From Pseudomonas helleri (GTDB taxonomy: Bacteria; Pseudomonadota; Gammaproteobacteria; Pseudomonadales; Pseudomonadaceae): a stretch of 64,000 nt of DNA. The notes beneath the pieces were generated by a model that saw only the letters and a list, made by a program, of their open reading frames with translations, was not told where the DNA came from and searched no databases. The stretch is from the NCBI RefSeq assembly GCF_001043025.1, contig NZ_JYLD01000009.1:124001-188000 (forward strand). Reading direction: 5' to 3'. Below are positions 8,404-17,600 of the stretch, piece by piece. The first letter of the stretch is position 1. Every line of letters starts with the position of its first letter. The position numbers and the translations under genes are program-made.

Positions 8404-9350
8404 GCCCTTTTCACACAAGCGACACCGACAGCATCGACGCGCAAGCCGCCCTGTGGTTTACCCGTAACCGTGACGCGCACAACGCCCCGGCAGACCCCGC
8501 GTTCAGCACCTGGCACGCGGTCCCGGCGCATGCCCGGGCCTACGCCGAATTCGAAGCCTTGTGGGCCGACCTGGGTGAACTTGAACACCTGAACAAACCC
8601 GTGCCGTTGCCCGTCAAAAAACCTTCACGCACCGGTTACGGCTTCGCCGTGGCCACGGCGGCCGCGATTGTATGTGCCCTCTTCGCCCTCAACCTCGGCA
8701 CGCCGGTGGCGCTTTATCAGCAACCAGTGGCCACGTACCGCGAAGGGGCAAAAACCCTGCTACTGCCCGACGGCAGCACGCTGACCGTCAACGCCAATAC
8801 CCAGCTGCGAATCGATTTCACCGCTCAGGTGCGCAACATTTACCTGGAACAGGGCCAGCTCTACATCGACGTGGCGCCCAACAAAGAGCATCCGCTGGTG
8901 GTGCATGCCGGTGACGCGCAGATCAAAGTGGTGGGCACCGGCTTTGATGTACGTCGCAGCCAGCGCCAACTGGAAGTCAGCGTCGCCCATGGCCAGGTGG
9001 CATTTATGCCCGATGCCAAGACCTCGACCTTGCTCGGCGCCCAACAACAAGCCACCTATGACTACGCCAAAGGCACTCTGCAAACGCACACGTTGAATGC
9101 CAATGAAGTGGGCAATTGGCGCAGTGGCCACTTGTTCTTTCGCAATCGCGAGTTGGCCAGCCTGGTGGATGAGCTGGATCTGTATCGCCCCGGGGTCATT
9201 GAATTGGCGAGCGGGCCGCTCGAACACTACAAGGTCTCGGGCAACCTCAATACCGCCGACCCACTGGCGCTGGTCAAAGCCCTGCCCGCCCTGATCCCGG
9301 TGAAAACCGTGCTGCTGGACAGCGGAAAAATCCGTATCGAACCGCGCTAA
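8400..9350 (+). CDS. FecR-like anti-sigma regulator
   Basis: This 316-residue single-pass inner-membrane protein controls the adjacent sigma factor. The N-terminal cytoplasmic domain (AALWFTRNRDAHNAPADPAF then HARAYAEFEALW) fits the DUF4880 sigma-binding region. A hydrophobic segment near residues 80-100 (FAVATAAAIVCALFALNL) crosses the membrane. The periplasmic FecR domain (YREGAKTLLLPDGSTLTVNA) and a C-terminal DUF4974-like part contact the receptor N-terminus. Translation is coupled to the sigma gene through an ATGA overlap. Confidence 0.92.
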   Translation: MSPFHTSDTDSIDAQAALWFTRNRDAHNAPADPAFSTWHAVPAHARAYAEFEALWADLGELEHLNKPVPLPVKKPSRTGYGFAVATAAAIVCALFALNLGTPVALYQQPVATYREGAKTLLLPDGSTLTVNANTQLRIDFTAQVRNIYLEQGQLYIDVAPNKEHPLVVHAGDAQIKVVGTGFDVRRSQRQLEVSVAHGQVAFMPDAKTSTLLGAQQQATYDYAKGTLQTHTLNANEVGNWRSGHLFFRNRELASLVDELDLYRPGVIELASGPLEHYKVSGNLNTADPLALVKALPALIPVKTVLLDSGKIRIEPR

Positions 9351-9359
9351 AAAAACAAC

Positions 9360-9380
9360 TGCGAATATTTTGCATTCGCA
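9360..9380. promoter_or_regulatory. palindrome between fecR-like and receptor genes
   Basis: TGCGAAT and ATTCGCA form a perfect 7-bp inverted repeat around ATTTTGC, 10 nt after the anti-sigma stop and about 90 nt before the receptor start. It is AT-rich like a Fur or other regulator site, and has no T-run of a terminator. Its role is unproven. Confidence 0.4.
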
Positions 9381-9471
9381 TATGTGGTTTTTCATGCCTG
9401 CCGCGTCTTCCTCCGGTCTGCGTTGCTAACGCACGCCTTTTTTGGCCTTTGTTGCCGCTCTGGGGGATTTC

Positions 9472-12024
9472 ATGTTTCGCGCACCACATCACTTCTCGTA
9501 TTTGTGCACCCGCCCGACCTTACTCGCCGCGTGCATGACGTTCAGCCTGTATGCCCAAGCCGACTCGATCCAGCTACAACTGCCTGCACAATCGCTGGCC
9601 AGTTCGTTGAGTGACATCGCGCAACAAGCGAACATCGCCTTACTGTTCGACGAAGCGCTGCTGCGCAACATCAAAGCACCGGCACTGAGCGGCGACTACA
9701 GCCCGCAAGACGCCATCCAGCGACTGCTCAAAGACACCGATTTCAACCTGATTTTGGTGGACAAAACTTACGTGGTGCAGCCCAAAGAGCAAGGCACCAC
9801 CACCAGCAACAGCCTCGAACTCGGCGCGCTCAGCGTGGTGGGCAGCGGTAACGAGGTCGACTCCAGCAACGTCGGCAAGTCGACCATGACCCAGACCGAA
9901 ATCAACCGCTACCAGGCCAATAACATCCCGAGCCTGCTGTCCACGTTGCCCGGTATCTACCTCGGCGGCTCGCTCAAACCGGGTGGCCAGACCATCAATA
10001 TCTGGGGCCTGGGCGAAGCCGAAGACGTGCAACTGACCGTCGACGGTGCGACCAAAAGCGGCTTTGAGCGCTACATGCAAGGCACGATTTTTGTCGAACC
10101 CGAGCTGATCAAGCGTCTCGAAGTCGAAAAAGGCCCCCACGACGTACGCACAGGCAATGGCGGCTTTGCCGGTGCGGTGCGCATGATCACCAAAGATGCC
10201 CCGGACCTGCTCGAAGACGGCAAAAACACTGGCGGCATGCTCAAGTACGGCTACAGCAGCAACGACCATCAACAGGTGTACAGCGGCGCCGTGTACGGGC
10301 GTACCGACGATGGCCGCGCCGATGCGCTGGTGTATTACACCAAGCGCGACGGCGACGACATGAAGCTGGCAGGCCGCATGCCCGACCCGAACAACAACTA
10401 CCCGGTCAACCCCAAGCGCTTGCCCAATACCGCTCAGGACCTGGACGCGCAACTGCTCAAGGTCAACCTGCACTTCAACGAAGAACACAGCTTGGGAATG
10501 ACCTACTCCCACGTGAACAATGCGCTGTGGGTGCCCTTCTCGGCGATCAGCTACCCGGCCCCGCCCAGCCAGGCCAACATCGACAAATACGGCTATGACG
10601 GCGCCACCCGCAGGTTCTTGTCTAACCGCTCGACCATCGACAACACCTGGACGAGCCAATACAAGTACCAGCCCGTCAACAACCCGCTGATTGATCTGGA
10701 AGTGAAGCTCTCGCACTCCAAAACCGAGCAGACCGACAAGCGCGGCGAAAACGCCTTCTTCCAGCCCGCCAGCGGCGGTCGCAAAATGGACACCGCCTAC
10801 ACCGACAACATGCTCCAGATCGAAAACGTCAGCCTGATCCCCACCGGCCCGCTCAACCATGCGGTGACCACCGGCGTGCAAGTGCGCAAGCACCAACGCG
10901 ACGTCGACATGTGGATGCCGGGCGGGATTTACGAGTCCGAGAAATACAACTACGGCCACTACCAGCCAGGCTTTATGCCCAAGGGCAAAGTCGACACCAA
11001 CAGTTTTTATGTTCAGGACGCCATTACCTGGGGCGACTTCACCCTGACCCCGTCGCTGCGTTACGACCATGTACGCAACCGTGGCCAGGAAAACGACGCG
11101 CCCCTGTATAACCAGGCCGAACTGGGCCACGACTACAGCAACCAGACCTACACCGGTTGGTCGCCGCGGCTGTCAGCCTTCTGGAAAGTCACCCCCAATA
11201 CCGCCTTGTTTGTCGATTACAGCAAAACCTGGCGTGCGCCGGTGATTGATGAGCAGTATGAAGTTCAAGGCACGGGCAACCGCACCACCACCAGCCTGGA
11301 CCTGGACCCGGAGCGCATCACCGGCTGGCGTGCAGGCAACATCACCAACTTCGATCATATTTTTAGCGACAGCGACCATGCGCTGATCCGCACCACGTTG
11401 TTCCGCAACAAAATCGACAACGAAATCTTCAAGGCCACTGGCGTAGGTTGTGCCCAACAAACCACCGCAGGCGGCATGTCCAAGGAATGTGCAGGCATGC
11501 TGCCCATGTCCAACTACCGCAACATCGGCAGCGTGACCATCAAGGGCTTTGAAGTTGAGAGCTTTTACGATTCGACCTACGTTTTTGGATCGCTGTCATA
11601 CGCCTGGATGACCGGCAAACACGAAGGTGCTTACACCAACCCGTGGGGGCCTGATGTGTGGGCGCGGGACATTCCGGCACCTAAATGGATTGCGGTGCTA
11701 GGCACCAAAATCCCGAGCCTCGATGCTCGCGTGGGCTGGAAAGGTGAATTCGTGCGCAAGACCGACCGCCTGCCAAGCGACAAATACGGCCCTGGCCCGT
11801 TGACCGCTGTGGGGGACAGCTACTACAACCAATACGCCAACGACGACTACAACGTGCAGGGCCTGTTCGCTGAGTGGAAACCCCAGCAACCGTACCTCAA
11901 AGGCACCGAAGTCAACTTCACCCTGGACAACATGTTCAACAAAAGCTATCGCCCGATGCTCAGCGGCGCCAACGCCTACAGCCAGGGCCGCAACGCCAAA
12001 ATCAGCATCACGCGGTTCTTCTGA
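9472..12024 (+). CDS. TonB-dependent transducer receptor, probably haem/haemoprotein (HasR-like)
   Basis: This 850-residue outer-membrane receptor starts with a signal peptide ending near YAQA. An STN (secretin/TonB short N-terminal) signalling domain follows (LPAQSLASSLSDIAQQANIA), so it signals through the adjacent FecR/FecI pair. A plug domain (LLSTLPGIYLGGS, VEKGPHDVRTGNGGFAGAVR) and a 22-strand-type barrel ending NAKISITRFF come next. The plug and barrel resemble haemoglobin/haem receptors of the HasR group, but no hasA haemophore gene lies downstream, so the ligand is inferred. The ATG at 9472 has GGGGGA 5 nt upstream. Confidence 0.85.
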   Translation: MFRAPHHFSYLCTRPTLLAACMTFSLYAQADSIQLQLPAQSLASSLSDIAQQANIALLFDEALLRNIKAPALSGDYSPQDAIQRLLKDTDFNLILVDKTYVVQPKEQGTTTSNSLELGALSVVGSGNEVDSSNVGKSTMTQTEINRYQANNIPSLLSTLPGIYLGGSLKPGGQTINIWGLGEAEDVQLTVDGATKSGFERYMQGTIFVEPELIKRLEVEKGPHDVRTGNGGFAGAVRMITKDAPDLLEDGKNTGGMLKYGYSSNDHQQVYSGAVYGRTDDGRADALVYYTKRDGDDMKLAGRMPDPNNNYPVNPKRLPNTAQDLDAQLLKVNLHFNEEHSLGMTYSHVNNALWVPFSAISYPAPPSQANIDKYGYDGATRRFLSNRSTIDNTWTSQYKYQPVNNPLIDLEVKLSHSKTEQTDKRGENAFFQPASGGRKMDTAYTDNMLQIENVSLIPTGPLNHAVTTGVQVRKHQRDVDMWMPGGIYESEKYNYGHYQPGFMPKGKVDTNSFYVQDAITWGDFTLTPSLRYDHVRNRGQENDAPLYNQAELGHDYSNQTYTGWSPRLSAFWKVTPNTALFVDYSKTWRAPVIDEQYEVQGTGNRTTTSLDLDPERITGWRAGNITNFDHIFSDSDHALIRTTLFRNKIDNEIFKATGVGCAQQTTAGGMSKECAGMLPMSNYRNIGSVTIKGFEVESFYDSTYVFGSLSYAWMTGKHEGAYTNPWGPDVWARDIPAPKWIAVLGTKIPSLDARVGWKGEFVRKTDRLPSDKYGPGPLTAVGDSYYNQYANDDYNVQGLFAEWKPQQPYLKGTEVNFTLDNMFNKSYRPMLSGANAYSQGRNAKISITRFF

Positions 12025-12034
12025 GCCATCCCGA

Positions 12035-12084
12035 CCTCGCGATCTTTTGATCGTTAAAAGATCGCGAGGCAAGCTCGCTCCTAC
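12035..12084. repeat. truncated REP palindrome, family A
   Basis: The right arm is complete (AAAAGATCGCGAGGCAAGCT through CTCCTAC). The left arm begins only at CCTCGCGATC, so the outer 14 or so bases are lost. It lies just after the receptor stop. Confidence 0.85.
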
Positions 12085-12160
12085 AGACCTGTCGATGTCC
12101 CCCAACCTGTAGTCGTTGACGAGCCTGCGAGGCTACGTCAAAACCAACCACCCCGACTTT

Positions 12161-12472
12161 CTACGCATGCCCGCTGCTACGCGGCACCACTGTCAATTCC
12201 GGGGCTTGTACCCGGCGTTGGCTCAAATAGCGCGTGCAACTGACCCGCAAGAACGAGGCGAAATTGACCACTTCGCCGCGATAATCCATCACTTCTTCAT
12301 ACAGCTTGGCCACCAATTGGTTGGTGGTCAGGCCATCCGCTTCTGCGATTTCGGTGAGGATGTCCCAAAACTGGTTTTCCAGGCGCAAGGTGGTGACCAC
12401 GCCACAGATACGCAATGAGCGCGAGCGCGATTCATACAAGATCGGGTCGGCTTTTACATAGAGCTCACACAT
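12161..12472 (-). CDS. ribbon-helix-helix domain protein (RHH_4 type)
   Basis: This 103-residue protein has a ribbon-helix-helix core: a short strand GVVTTLRLEN, then QFWDILTEIAEADGLTTNQL and a second helix ending in the family-like VNFASFLRVSCTRYL. RHH_4 proteins are thought to bind DNA as dimers, but their targets are mostly unknown. The ATG at 12472 is preferred (GAGG 8 nt upstream) over a GTG 6 nt earlier that crowds the ribosome site. It is followed on the same strand by no further gene; the PfpI gene upstream may be co-transcribed. Confidence 0.75.
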   Translation of the reverse strand: MCELYVKADPILYESRSRSLRICGVVTTLRLENQFWDILTEIAEADGLTTNQLVAKLYEEVMDYRGEVVNFASFLRVSCTRYLSQRRVQAPELTVVPRSSGHA

Positions 12473-12487
12473 GGTCACGCCCTCTTC

Positions 12488-13069
12488 TTACAAAGTGATC
12501 CGGGTGCCCAACAACCCCAGGAAAGCCGCCAGCCAGGTCGGATGCGCAGGCCAGGCCGGTGCCGTGGCCAGATTGCCCTGCACATGGGCCTTGGTCACGT
12601 CGATATCAATGTAAGTCCCGCCCGCCAGACGCACTTCTGGCGCGCAGGCCGGGTAGGCGCTGCATTCACGGTCTTTGAGCGTGCCTGCGGCAGCGAGCAA
12701 TTGCGCACCATGGCAGACCGCAGCAATCGGTTTGCCCGCCTTGTCGAAATCGCGCACCAGCTCCAGAACCTTTTCGTTCAAGCGCAGATACTCCGGCGCA
12801 CGGCCGCCCGGTATCACCAGCGCGTCATAGTCGCTGGCCTTGACCTTGTCGAAATCAAAATTCAGGGCAAACAGATGGCCGGGCTTTTCGCTGTAAGTCT
12901 GGTCGCCCTCGAAATCATGGATTGCGGTGCGCACGGTTTGGCCAGCTGTTTTACCGGGGCATACGGCATGCACCTGGTGACCGACCATCAACAGCGCCTG
13001 AAACGGCACCATGACTTCGTAGTCTTCGACGTAATCGCCAGCCAGAATCAGAATTTTCTTTGCCGCCAT
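12488..13069 (-). CDS. DJ-1/PfpI family protein
   Basis: This cytosolic 193-residue protein has the DJ-1/PfpI fold. The nucleophile-elbow cysteine is in IAAVCHGAQLL near residue 118. The N-terminal ILILAGDYVEDYEVMVPFQA carries the conserved acidic residue, and ALVIPGGRAPEYLR is present. Family members act as deglycases, chaperones or glyoxalase-like stress proteins; the exact activity cannot be read from sequence. AAGGAG lies 8 nt before the start. It lies 15 nt upstream of the RHH gene on the same strand, so the two probably share a transcript. Confidence 0.85.
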   Translation of the reverse strand: MAAKKILILAGDYVEDYEVMVPFQALLMVGHQVHAVCPGKTAGQTVRTAIHDFEGDQTYSEKPGHLFALNFDFDKVKASDYDALVIPGGRAPEYLRLNEKVLELVRDFDKAGKPIAAVCHGAQLLAAAGTLKDRECSAYPACAPEVRLAGGTYIDIDVTKAHVQGNLATAPAWPAHPTWLAAFLGLLGTRITL

Positions 13070-13186
13070 GGTGCGTGCTCCTTACAGGTAAGACCTTGGG
13101 CCAATAAGAGTAGCCAAGGTAAACCCTATGCGCCTGCACGGGTAATAGCCAACTACTACGTACCCGAGCGGGCGCTTCGCGCACGC

Positions 13187-14404
13187 TTACTTCAACAAGC
13201 CATCAGCCTGAAGCAAGGTTTCAAGGCAGTGCTCTTGAATGTGGTAGAACGCCTTGAGTTCCTGAATTTTCACCAACAACTGCGCCGGGTCTTGAGGTTC
13301 GGCACGTTTGACCGCGAGGATCATTTTGTTTTTGTTGGTGTGTTCCAGCGAGATGAACTCAAACACCTTGGTTTCATAGCCGCAGGCTTCGAGGAACAAC
13401 GCACGCAGGCTGTCGGTGACCATTTCGGCCTGTTGGCCCAGGTGCAAGCCGTATTGCAGCATCGGCTTGAGCAGTGCCGGGCTCTGGATTTGCAGGCGAA
13501 TCTGCTTGTGGCAGCACGGCGAACACATGATGATCGCGGCCCCGGAACGGATGCCCATGTGAATCGCATAGTCGGTGGCAATGTCACAGGCATGCAGGGC
13601 GATCATCACGTCAATCGGGGTCGGCGCAAAACTGCGCACGTCGCCGTGCTGGAAGCTCAGGCCCGGATGCTCCAGACGCTGGGCAGCGTTGTTGCACAGC
13701 GTGACCATGTCTTCGCGCAATTCAACGCCGGTGACAAGGCCTTCAGCTTGCAGGCTGTGACGCAGGTAGTCGTGGATGGCAAACGTCAGGTAACCCTTGC
13801 CCGAACCGAAATCCACCACCTTGACCGGCTGATCAAGCTTGAGCGGCGAGCTGCTCAAGGCGTGGGAAAACACCTCAATAAACTTGTTGATCTGCTTCCA
13901 TTTGCGCGACATCGCCGGGATCAGCTCTTGCTGCTTGTTGGTGACGCCAAGGTCCGCAAGAAAGGGCCGCGTCAGGTCCAGAAAGCGATTTTTCTCACGG
14001 TTATGCTCAGCCGACGGCACTTCTCGCGCTTGTTGGCTTTTGCCTTTAAACAGCGAGCTTTTGCCTTTTTTGCTGTATTCCAGCTGCACTTCGTCGGTCA
14101 GCGTCAGCAGATGCGCGTTTTTGAACGCTTCGGGCAACAGACCGGCAATCGTTGCAACGGCCTCGTCGAGTGCAAAGTTCTTGGTGATGTCACGGGTTTT
14201 GTAGCGGTACACAAACGACAGGCAAGGCTGATCCTTGACTGTGACCTGCTTGATGATGACCCGCTGCAACTCGGCCTCCGGGCCGACATATTTGGCCAGC
14301 ACCAGTTTGATAAACGAGTTTTGCGCCAGGCCGGTTTCCAGCAGGTTCAAAAATTGCGCACGATGATCCGGCACAGACGGGGCGGTGGTAGCAGTCACTG
14401 ACAT
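13187..14404 (-). CDS. SAM-dependent methyltransferase, METTL25/Methyltransf_32-like
   Basis: This 405-residue protein has an N-terminal domain of unknown role and a Rossmann methyltransferase domain. The SAM-binding motif I is VVDFGSGKGYLTFAI near residues 193-207, followed by the acidic motif VTGVELREDMV and then IALHACDIATDYAI. A cysteine-histidine motif MCSPCCHKQI resembles that of Methyltransf_32 and tRNA Trm13-type proteins. The substrate is unknown; RNA is plausible by analogy. It is a single gene, divergent from the large toxin-like gene. Confidence 0.8.
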   Translation of the reverse strand: MSVTATTAPSVPDHRAQFLNLLETGLAQNSFIKLVLAKYVGPEAELQRVIIKQVTVKDQPCLSFVYRYKTRDITKNFALDEAVATIAGLLPEAFKNAHLLTLTDEVQLEYSKKGKSSLFKGKSQQAREVPSAEHNREKNRFLDLTRPFLADLGVTNKQQELIPAMSRKWKQINKFIEVFSHALSSSPLKLDQPVKVVDFGSGKGYLTFAIHDYLRHSLQAEGLVTGVELREDMVTLCNNAAQRLEHPGLSFQHGDVRSFAPTPIDVMIALHACDIATDYAIHMGIRSGAAIIMCSPCCHKQIRLQIQSPALLKPMLQYGLHLGQQAEMVTDSLRALFLEACGYETKVFEFISLEHTNKNKMILAVKRAEPQDPAQLLVKIQELKAFYHIQEHCLETLLQADGLLK

Positions 14405-14536
14405 TTAAAAAGGTGCCTCGAGGGGTGCAGAAGAGGAATTCGCAATGGCCGCCATTTTAGGCGTGTTGACGGCCGGGGGCACGGGGTTATTTCGCAATCC
14501 GGGCCGTGCATAGCTATGTACCGCGTCTGTGCCCCG

Positions 14537-14620
14537 GCCATTGCGTTAAATCAAGGCCTCGATCTTCGCCGGATGAGTTCCGGCGCAGAAGCCCTGTTTT
14601 TTGATCCCTGACGCAATGGC
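14537..14620 (+). promoter_or_regulatory. foldable leader before the toxin-like gene
   Basis: GCCATTGCGT (14537-14546) is perfectly complementary to ACGCAATGGC (14611-14620), which ends 5 nt before the ATG at 14626. Inside the 64-nt loop lies a second perfect hairpin, CGCCGGA-TGAGT-TCCGGCG (14567-14585). No normal Shine-Dalgarno is visible before the start codon. In RNA the long stem would cover the ribosome-landing region, which suggests translational control. The function is inferred. Confidence 0.5.
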
Positions 14621-14625
14621 ACCTC

Positions 14626-17600
14626 ATGAAAACACTCTCATCGACACCCGATTTCCTGGCGCGTTTTGTCGCCCTTGGCAGCTTCCCTCAAGACCAGTTT
14701 TTACCGCGCCCAACCTTTAAAAACGTGGTCGCCGAAGCCTTCAAGCAGGCCATGCTGGAGGCATACCCCGGGCTCAAGGCCGATGTGTCACACGCGCACA
14801 TTAGCGAGTCACTGCCCTCGGCCGATGCTCAACCCGCCCCGGCACCCGATCCACCCAGCACCTGGCGATTGATTGCGCCATCGACCCTGCTGATTCAAGG
14901 TTTTATCGATCAGCGCACACTCAACCTGTCAGCGGACAGACACCGCCTCACCATTGATCAGAAAGTCGAAAATCCCGCGCCCTTGAGCGTGAGCATGGCA
15001 ACCCTTGAGAAGCTGCTCAATGAGTGGGCCCCTCAGGTGATCGATGTTTTCGCCCAAGCCTTGATCCATTTCTGGAGCACCCCCTCACCCGCCGGTGTCA
15101 GCCCCTGGCTATGGTTGAGCCGGGTGCTGCAAGTCGGCTTGAGCGCCACCCACAACGACACCCATCGCCAGCCCGCATTGACTCAGGAACAGTCAGCCGG
15201 GCTGGGCGCCTTGTCAGGCTTCGCGGACAAAGAGCAGCGATTGAAGCTCACGATGGAAACCCCGCTGCACGCTTATCTGGTCAACATCGACACCACCGAT
15301 GCCCAAGGCCCGCGGCGCTTGCAGATCCCGGGGCTGGCACTGATTACCCGCAGCATCGGTGAGCGCCTGATCGTCATGGCCTGGTCACTGGCCGACGGCA
15401 TAGAGCTGTTTGATTCACTGCAAGACTTCGCCCAGACACTGCCCCGGCGCATACCGGGCCTGGCAGATGACAGCCCGGTGGTCTGGAGCGCGTATGAGCC
15501 CGAAGGCCATTTTTTTCAGGCATTGGCCCAAACCCTGCTCGACAAAACCCTGCGCACGCTCACTGCCTTGGGCCAAACCGCCCGGGCTGAACGCTGGAGC
15601 GCAGCCCGGCTGGCATTGGCGCTGGATGAAGAGGCGTTGATGTTTCATTTTTTCAGCGCCCAAGAATCCAAAGATTTTGAGCAACTGGTCAGCAAACTCC
15701 CTCAATGGTTGACCACCGCTGCACGCGCAGACATTCGCGCCTACAGCCGCCTGCTGGCCAATCAAGTGGCGCAACAACAGAGTGCAGAGGGCAAAACCTT
15801 CCTCGATGACATTCCCACGCTGCTGGATTTCGCTCTGCAAACCCTCAATGCCCGAATGCAGCAAGATCACCCGGACGACCCGGTGGACGCGGCCCGGATC
15901 GACATCCACGACATTGCCATCCAGGACCTGCAAATGGCCTGGCTGACAGAAGACGTCATGCCCCTGACCGAGTTTTCACTGACCTACGTAGGCGGTAAAC
16001 CGGCGGCGTTTATCCAGGTTAAAGAGCGCAGCGGCCTGCCTCTGCCCACTTGGCTGAACGCCAGCTATATAAAAAATTTGCTGGAAGAAATCGACATCGG
16101 CTCGCTGTACATCAGCCTGCTTAAAGCCAATCTGGTGGACGATGCCGAGCAAGTGACGAAGCGCAAGGCGCTGTTCAAGTCCCAGTTGCAGGCGCAACTG
16201 CCACTGCTGGCGCTGGAGCATAAAATCCGCGACAGGTTCGGCTTCACCGAGGCGGGCTGGCAGCTCGTCGCACGCCTGATGAAGTCTAATGCCGTGCCCC
16301 TGAATAATCAGGACTGCATTCGGCCACTGGCTTTCACCTTATATGACGGCGCCTCCGCCAACATCGTCGGCAACATGTTTGTGCTCGGCCCCAGAGACCT
16401 GAGCAGCGGGCCTTTAGTGCTCTACCGCCCTTTCGCCACTGATTCACTGCTCGAATTTGCTGACAGCAAAGCCCTGATGAAGGCTATACGGCAACCCGGC
16501 GAACTTCAGGACCTGGTCGTGGCCTGGCTGCCCGATTCGGTGCGCAGTTATTACGCCGAGGGTGGCTTTGAACGCCCGCACCTCGAAAGCGTGGTCAATG
16601 CCGGGTTGCTGGCGCTGCTGCCCATAAGCCCGGCCCAACTGGCGGATCTGATCATCAAGGACGATGCGCTGGCGTATGCTTTCGACAGCCACGTAGAGGC
16701 CCTGATCACGCTGTCGGATAAACAGACTGTGTCCAGTTCCGAGCGGCGCTGGATTCTGTTCAAGCGCTACGCCTGGATGCTGTTCAACGGCCTGACCTTT
16801 TTTGTCAGCGGCCCGTTGCAAAAAGCCGCCTGGGTTTTCCAGACCCTGGTCAGCATCGACGAAACGCTGCAAGCCCGAATCGAAAGCGACCCCGAGGCGG
16901 CCAAACAAAGCGTGATCAGCCTGCTGCTCAATCTGAGCCAGGCGCTGCTATACGAAGGGCTGAGTTTTCACGCAGCCCTCAATGTGCACTCACGCCTGCA
17001 AGCGCCTCCCGACCTGCCCATGCCAGCACCGCTGGAGCTGCCCGCTCATTCCGCCCCAAAACTCCCGGCAGCCAGTACGCCGACACAGGCCGTGAGCCGT
17101 AAAACCGGCCCGGACCCGGATGTTCAGGCCGCCAGGGCCTACTCAACACTGGATTTTTCGTGGTTCAACGGCCAACCCCGCCCATCACCCCGTCAGCGGG
17201 CAGCTCTGGACACCTTCATCACTGATCTCGATGTGAGCAGCGGCACGCCCATTGAAGTCGGGCCGTTAAAAGGCCTGATCAACTTTCAGGGCAACACATA
17301 CGCCGTCATCGATAAAAAAACCTATCGCATCAGCCGTCAGGATGATGGCGTAGTTATTCAGGACGCCAAACAACCGACCCGTTTGGGGCCCTGGTTGATG
17401 AGCGATGACACCGGCCATTGGGACTTCGACCTGCGTCTGAGGCTGCGCGGTGGCGGGCCTAAAAAGCGCATTGCACAAATGCGCGAAGAAAAAAAGCAGG
17501 CGCTGACACAGTTAGTCGCCGAAGAAGCCCGGTTGATGACTGAAAAGCTGGCCCGTGATCGAGTACTGACGCTCACCGAAACACTCATGGCGGCGCCCAG

